Source of the DNA: Deltaproteobacteria bacterium | Lineage (GTDB): Bacteria; Myxococcota_A; Polyangia; Polyangiales; Houyiibacteriaceae | Length of the DNA: 64,000 bases | Direction: 5' to 3' | NCBI GenBank assembly: GCA_017644045.1 | Contig: JAEPMI010000009.1 | Location: 124,001-188,000, forward strand | Part shown: positions 60,951 through 64,000 of the stretch, one piece after another | Numbering within the stretch: position 1 is the first letter of the stretch | How the letters are laid out: the number at the start of each line of letters is the position of its first letter | Made by a program: the position numbers and the translations under genes | The notes under the pieces: model-generated | The model's database searches: none | Seen by the model: only the letters and a program-made list of their open reading frames with translations | What the model was told of the DNA's origin: nothing

Positions 60951-61622
60951 TCAGAACTCGCGAACGACGACCGCGACACCGAAGGACCAGAAGCCGAAGC
61001 TCGGCTCGGTCAGGCCGTCCGGGAGCCGGGAGCCGTGGAGCACGTGGTGGTAACTGACCTCGGGACGGACCGAGACGACGTCCGGCGGACCGATGCTCAC
61101 GCCGAAGCTGCCCGCCACCCCGCTCCCGAGGAGCGTGTCCCGGCCATCACCGTTGAAGCGCCACCGGCTCAGCATTCCCTGGGCGCTGGCGAAGACCCCG
61201 AACCACTCGTGAAACTGGCTCGAGAGGATGAGCGGAAGGGTGACCCCGATCTCGCGCACGCTGGCCCGCACGCCGAGGTCGAGAGCGAGGTCGAAGTACT
61301 CGGTATCGACGAGCTGCGCCTTCAGGTCCACGCGCGCGCCGACGACGCCTACCCGGGCGCCGAAGTCCATCCGGTGACCGACGCCGACGCGGAAGACCAG
61401 CTCCGGGCCACCGGAACCGGCACCCGGCAACGGGGACTCGCCGTTCGGGGTGGTGTAGGTCGCGCACTCCTCGGCGAAACAGGCGTCGCGGACCTTGCTG
61501 CCGTAGAGCGCGAGGCCCAGCTCCCAGTCGCCGCGCTCCATGACCTGGGCGGTCTGGTACGTGTTGGCGGACAGGCAGCCGGTGGTCCCGGCGAGCAGGA
61601 GAAGGAAGAGAAGGCGGGACAT
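60951..61622 (-). CDS. Outer-membrane beta-barrel-like lipoprotein
   Basis: This 223-residue protein starts at ATG 61622 (MSRLLFLLLLAGTTGC, lipid Cys at the end of the leader). The rest is a series of amphipathic strands with Gly and aromatic residues (WELGLALYGSKV; LVFRVGVGHRMDFGARVGVVGARVDLK; FGFWSFGVAVVVREF) ending in a terminal aromatic, as in outer-membrane barrels. The lipobox plus barrel is an unusual combination, but I cannot rule out a beta-sandwich. It lies 18 bp before the next gene on the strand. Confidence 0.65.
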   Translation of the reverse strand: MSRLLFLLLLAGTTGCLSANTYQTAQVMERGDWELGLALYGSKVRDACFAEECATYTTPNGESPLPGAGSGGPELVFRVGVGHRMDFGARVGVVGARVDLKAQLVDTEYFDLALDLGVRASVREIGVTLPLILSSQFHEWFGVFASAQGMLSRWRFNGDGRDTLLGSGVAGSFGVSIGPPDVVSVRPEVSYHHVLHGSRLPDGLTEPSFGFWSFGVAVVVREF

Positions 61623-61707
61623 CGAAGGCGCGGCGGTGCCGCGGGCTCTGAGGGACCGGCTCATCGCGGGCGATATTCAGCCGAGTCGGCGAAAGGATGC
61701 CATCGAG

Positions 61708-61713
61708 TACAGT
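61708..61713 (+). promoter_or_regulatory. Leaderless-type -10 box
   Basis: TACAGT, 7 nt before ATG 61721 of the amidase gene; supports this ATG over one 24 nt upstream. Confidence 0.5.
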
Positions 61714-61720
61714 CCGGCGC

Positions 61721-63064
61721 ATGACCGACGAGCTGGGTCGCTGGGACGCCGTGGAGACGCGCGATCGGCTGCGAGAGGGTGACGTGAGCGCCGCGGAGGT
61801 GATCGACGCAGCCATCGCCCGGGCGGAAGCGGCGCGCGACCTGAACGCGGTGGTGACGGACTCGTTCGCTCACGCCCGAGCCCGGGCCGGCCGCACGAGT
61901 GGCCTCCTGGCTGGGGTCCCGACCTTCATCAAGGACCTGGCGCGCACGGAGGGCGTGCGGACCCGCTGGGGCACCCTCGCGAGCGGCCACCACGTGCCGA
62001 CGAAGAGCGACCCGATCGTGAGCACGCTCGAGGCGACCGGGCTGGTGAGCCTGGGCAAGAGCGCGACGCCGGAGCTGGGGCTCACGGGCACGACCGAGCC
62101 GCTCGGGATGCCGCCCTGTCGGAACCCGCACGACCCGGAGCGGTCGACGGGAGGTTCGTCGGGAGGCGCAGGTGCGTTGGTCGCCGCGGGGGTGGTGCCG
62201 ATCGCCCACGGCAGCGATGGGGGCGGATCGATTCGGATCCCCGCGTCGTGCAACGGCGTGGTCGGGCTGAAGGTCTCGCGGGGCCGGCTGGACATGGAGG
62301 GCTCGAACCTCCTGCCGGTGAACGTCGCGGTGGACGGCTGCCTCACGCGCACCGTCCGCGACACGGTCGCGTTCTGGGAAGCGGTCGCCCCGGCGGGCCC
62401 GTCCATGACCCCACGGGACGAGCCGCCGAAGCTGAGGATCGCGGCGTTCAGCGACGCCCCGACGGGGACTCCGGTGCACGCCGATCACCGACGCGCAGTG
62501 CACGACGCCGCCGAGGCGTGCCGCGCCATCGGTCATCAGGTCACCACAATCCCTTCGCCCTTCGAGGGTCGCGTCATCGACGACTTTCTCCTCTACTGGC
62601 GCCTCATCGCCTGGGGGCAGAAGGTCGGCGCGCGGCTCCTGATGCACCGGCGCTTCGACGCGTCGAAGCTCGATCCATGGACCAAGGGGTTGGCCGCGAG
62701 CTGGAAGAAGGACCCGCTCGCGGTGATGCAGGCTACCCGTCGGCTGCGCCGCTTCGGCGCGCGCTACGAAGCGGTGATGCGCGACTACGACGTGGTGCTC
62801 AGCCCGGTCACCGCGGCGCCACCGCCGGTCCACGGTTGGCTCGCGCCCGACCAGCCCTTCGAGCGTCACTTCGATCGACTCCGCACCTATCTCCCGTTCA
62901 CCGCGATCCAGAACGTGGCCGGCGCACCCGCGCTCTCGCTCCCGCTCGGCAAGAGCGAAGGGGGGATGCCCGTGGGGGTGCAGCTCGCCGGCCGGGTCAA
63001 CGAAGAGCGAACGCTGCTCGGTCTGGGACTCGCGCTGGAGCGGTCCATCGGCTTCGCTCCCTAG
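61721..63064 (+). CDS. Amidase-signature family enzyme
   Basis: This 447-residue cytosolic enzyme starts at ATG 61721, with TACAGT 7 nt upstream. The Ser-cisSer-Lys triad is present: Lys71 in TFIKDLA, cis-Ser in STGGSSGGAGA (near 146) and nucleophile Ser170 in HGSDGGGSIRIPAS. GVPTFIKD and the glycine-rich core match amidases such as GatA or fatty-acid amide hydrolases. The substrate is not identifiable; no GatB/C partner lies nearby, so a stand-alone amidase is likely. Confidence 0.92.
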   Translation: MTDELGRWDAVETRDRLREGDVSAAEVIDAAIARAEAARDLNAVVTDSFAHARARAGRTSGLLAGVPTFIKDLARTEGVRTRWGTLASGHHVPTKSDPIVSTLEATGLVSLGKSATPELGLTGTTEPLGMPPCRNPHDPERSTGGSSGGAGALVAAGVVPIAHGSDGGGSIRIPASCNGVVGLKVSRGRLDMEGSNLLPVNVAVDGCLTRTVRDTVAFWEAVAPAGPSMTPRDEPPKLRIAAFSDAPTGTPVHADHRRAVHDAAEACRAIGHQVTTIPSPFEGRVIDDFLLYWRLIAWGQKVGARLLMHRRFDASKLDPWTKGLAASWKKDPLAVMQATRRLRRFGARYEAVMRDYDVVLSPVTAAPPPVHGWLAPDQPFERHFDRLRTYLPFTAIQNVAGAPALSLPLGKSEGGMPVGVQLAGRVNEERTLLGLGLALERSIGFAP

Positions 63065-63228
63065 GCTTTCGGCGCGAAACGCACCACGTCCGCGAAGGTG
63101 TGGCGCTTCGTCGCGATCGACTCCGTCGATGCACTGGCGAGGCATCGGCACGCGTCGTGAAAAGGCTCTTCGCACGTCTACGGACGGTTGGGCCCACCTT
63201 CGTGGGTCATTGAGGAGAAGACGAACGA

Positions 63229-63498
63229 ATGCGTTCCCTGATTGTTTCCATCACCTTGGCTCTTGGACTGCTCGCCGGCTGTGGCGAGGTCGACCAGCGC
63301 TTCGACTGCGCGGAGATCTGCAACGAGTTCGACGAGTGCCTGGCGCCTTTCGGCACGGACGAAGCGGAGTGCTACGACCAGTGCGTCGACAACGCGACGG
63401 ACAGTGAGGTCGACGCATGTGAGGACTGCGTCGACTCTACCGACAACGAGTGCGTGGACTGCAGCGCCGCCTGCGGCGCCGTGTTCGTCGGCGACTGA
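63229..63498 (+). CDS. Small Cys-rich lipoprotein
   Basis: This is an 89-residue protein. The lipobox GLLAGC (about residue 18) is followed by an acidic, Cys-rich body of about ten cysteines (CAEICNEFDECLAPFGTDEAECYDQC; CEDCVDSTDNECVDC). The spacing resembles the larger lipoprotein at 33746, suggesting a shared helical disulfide fold. A GAGGAG lies about 12 nt before the ATG. A short hairpin (CCCAC/GTGGG, 63193-63206) precedes it. Confidence 0.75.
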   Translation: MRSLIVSITLALGLLAGCGEVDQRFDCAEICNEFDECLAPFGTDEAECYDQCVDNATDSEVDACEDCVDSTDNECVDCSAACGAVFVGD

Positions 63499-63567
63499 CC
63501 GACGAGGTGCGAACCCGGGGCCCGGTCGCGACGCGCGGCCGGGCTCTCTGGCGTCGAGCGTTTGGAG

Positions 63568-63573
63568 TACGCT
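63568..63573 (+). promoter_or_regulatory. Leaderless-type -10 box
   Basis: TACGCT, 7 nt before ATG 63581. Confidence 0.45.
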
Positions 63574-63580
63574 CCGCCGG

Positions 63581-64000
63581 ATGAGCGAGCGCGCGCGCGA
63601 GGGCGGCCTCTTCTTCCGAGAGGCCGACGGGATCACCGCCAACGTGTTGCTGAAGAAGCTGCGCGGAGACGGCGAGCTCAGCGACGCCGACCCCAAGTCG
63701 CTCGAGGGCTTCGGCGAAGGTGGGGACGTCGCGCTCGCGATCCATCCTCCGGAGGACGGGTGGTGGGCCGTCGTCGACTCCGCCGATGGAGCCCCGGGTG
63801 TCGGCGGCGGCGCGTGGTCCACCCCCGCGATCATGGCGAACCACCTGGGCACCACCGCGGTCTGGTACCGGATCTACGACGATGAGCTCGGTGTGGCGGT
63901 GAAGGTCGAGCGTGGCGGGAGCTACTTCCTGGCCATGGCGGGCACGCCGGCGGAGGTGCGGGCCTGGGTCACGGCCACGGGCTGCCCGATCGACGCGCCC
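63581..64000 (+). CDS. Unrecognised cytosolic protein, 3' end outside window
   Basis: The ATG at 63581 has TACGCT 7 nt upstream and the frame stays open to the window end (140 codons). The product begins MSERAREGGLFFREADGITA and has mixed alpha/beta character (DVALAIHPPEDGWWAVVDSADGAPG, VWYRIYDDELGVAVKVER). It shows no leader. I do not recognise the family; the missing C-terminus could change the assessment. Confidence 0.6.
   Translation, partial: MSERAREGGLFFREADGITANVLLKKLRGDGELSDADPKSLEGFGEGGDVALAIHPPEDGWWAVVDSADGAPGVGGGAWSTPAIMANHLGTTAVWYRIYDDELGVAVKVERGGSYFLAMAGTPAEVRAWVTATGCPIDAP

Noticed and set aside
58662-61724. Plus-strand frame open for about 1000 codons opposite four minus-strand genes
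   Set aside because: Its translation is Arg/Ala/Val-rich without domain signatures, while the minus strand carries cupin, MYXO-CTERM and lipobox features; it is an antisense artefact of high GC.

Overview
The window is GC-rich, densely packed DNA. The gene content points to a Myxococcota (order Polyangiales, Sandaracinus-like) chromosome. The evidence is: many secreted lipoproteins starting Cys-Gly-Asp-Asp-Asp; two MopE-like Asp-rich Ca-binding-type lipoproteins; two proteins ending in MYXO-CTERM-like tails (Cys-containing linker, hydrophobic helix, Arg cluster); a membrane Ser/Thr kinase; and an NtrC-type two-component system. This assignment is inference from gene content. I see no tRNA, rRNA, CRISPR array, phage genes or transposase.

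Layout. 1-6.2 kb: a 5'-cut Rieske oxygenase, RRM protein, HEAT protein, aminoglycoside/ecdysteroid-kinase-like phosphotransferase, EF-hand protein, bacterial-type PARG and a decayed GNAT gene. 6.2-20.4 kb: mostly envelope proteins (MopE-like lipoprotein, Ser/Arg-rich DUF1517-like protein and its coupled partner, alpha/beta-hydrolase lipoprotein, MYXO-CTERM protein, PPC-type lipoprotein, metzincin), a leaderless PhnD-like protein and a polytopic Ser/Thr kinase. 20.4-24.6 kb: a Tat/lipobox pirin, a Zn-ribbon protein, a DUF1361-like protein, a lipase-like hydrolase and a short DarP. 24.6-33.7 kb: the clearest functional unit, an RND tripartite efflux operon (outer-membrane factor, adaptor, pump) followed by a sensor kinase and sigma-54 activator. 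A consensus sigma-54 promoter and palindromic upstream sites precede it. 33.7-45.8 kb: Cys-rich lipoprotein, sterol-desaturase-family enzyme, second MopE-like protein, several unrecognised proteins, an SDR relic, crotonase, haem c lipoprotein, patatin, SerA-like dehydrogenase and SUKH protein. 45.9-64 kb: OmpA-family lipoprotein, haem c lipoprotein, LRR-like protein, the second PhnD-like paralogue, a penicillin-acylase-family lipoprotein, cupin, lamin-tail-like MYXO-CTERM protein, amidase, and a 3'-cut gene.

How it works together. Most genes are solitary or in pairs, and many encode envelope proteins. Three genome-scale patterns stand out. At least 14 start codons have a TANNNT box only 5-8 nt upstream, which predicts widespread leaderless transcripts. 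Tail-to-tail genes nearly always end within a few bases of each other, often with both stops inside a short palindrome. The two clear exceptions to that packing carry unusual sequence: a 165-bp long palindrome, and a hexanucleotide repeat flanked by a duplicated gene end. Three eroded genes (5919-6244, 18353-18868, 38572-38776) show ongoing decay of small enzymes.
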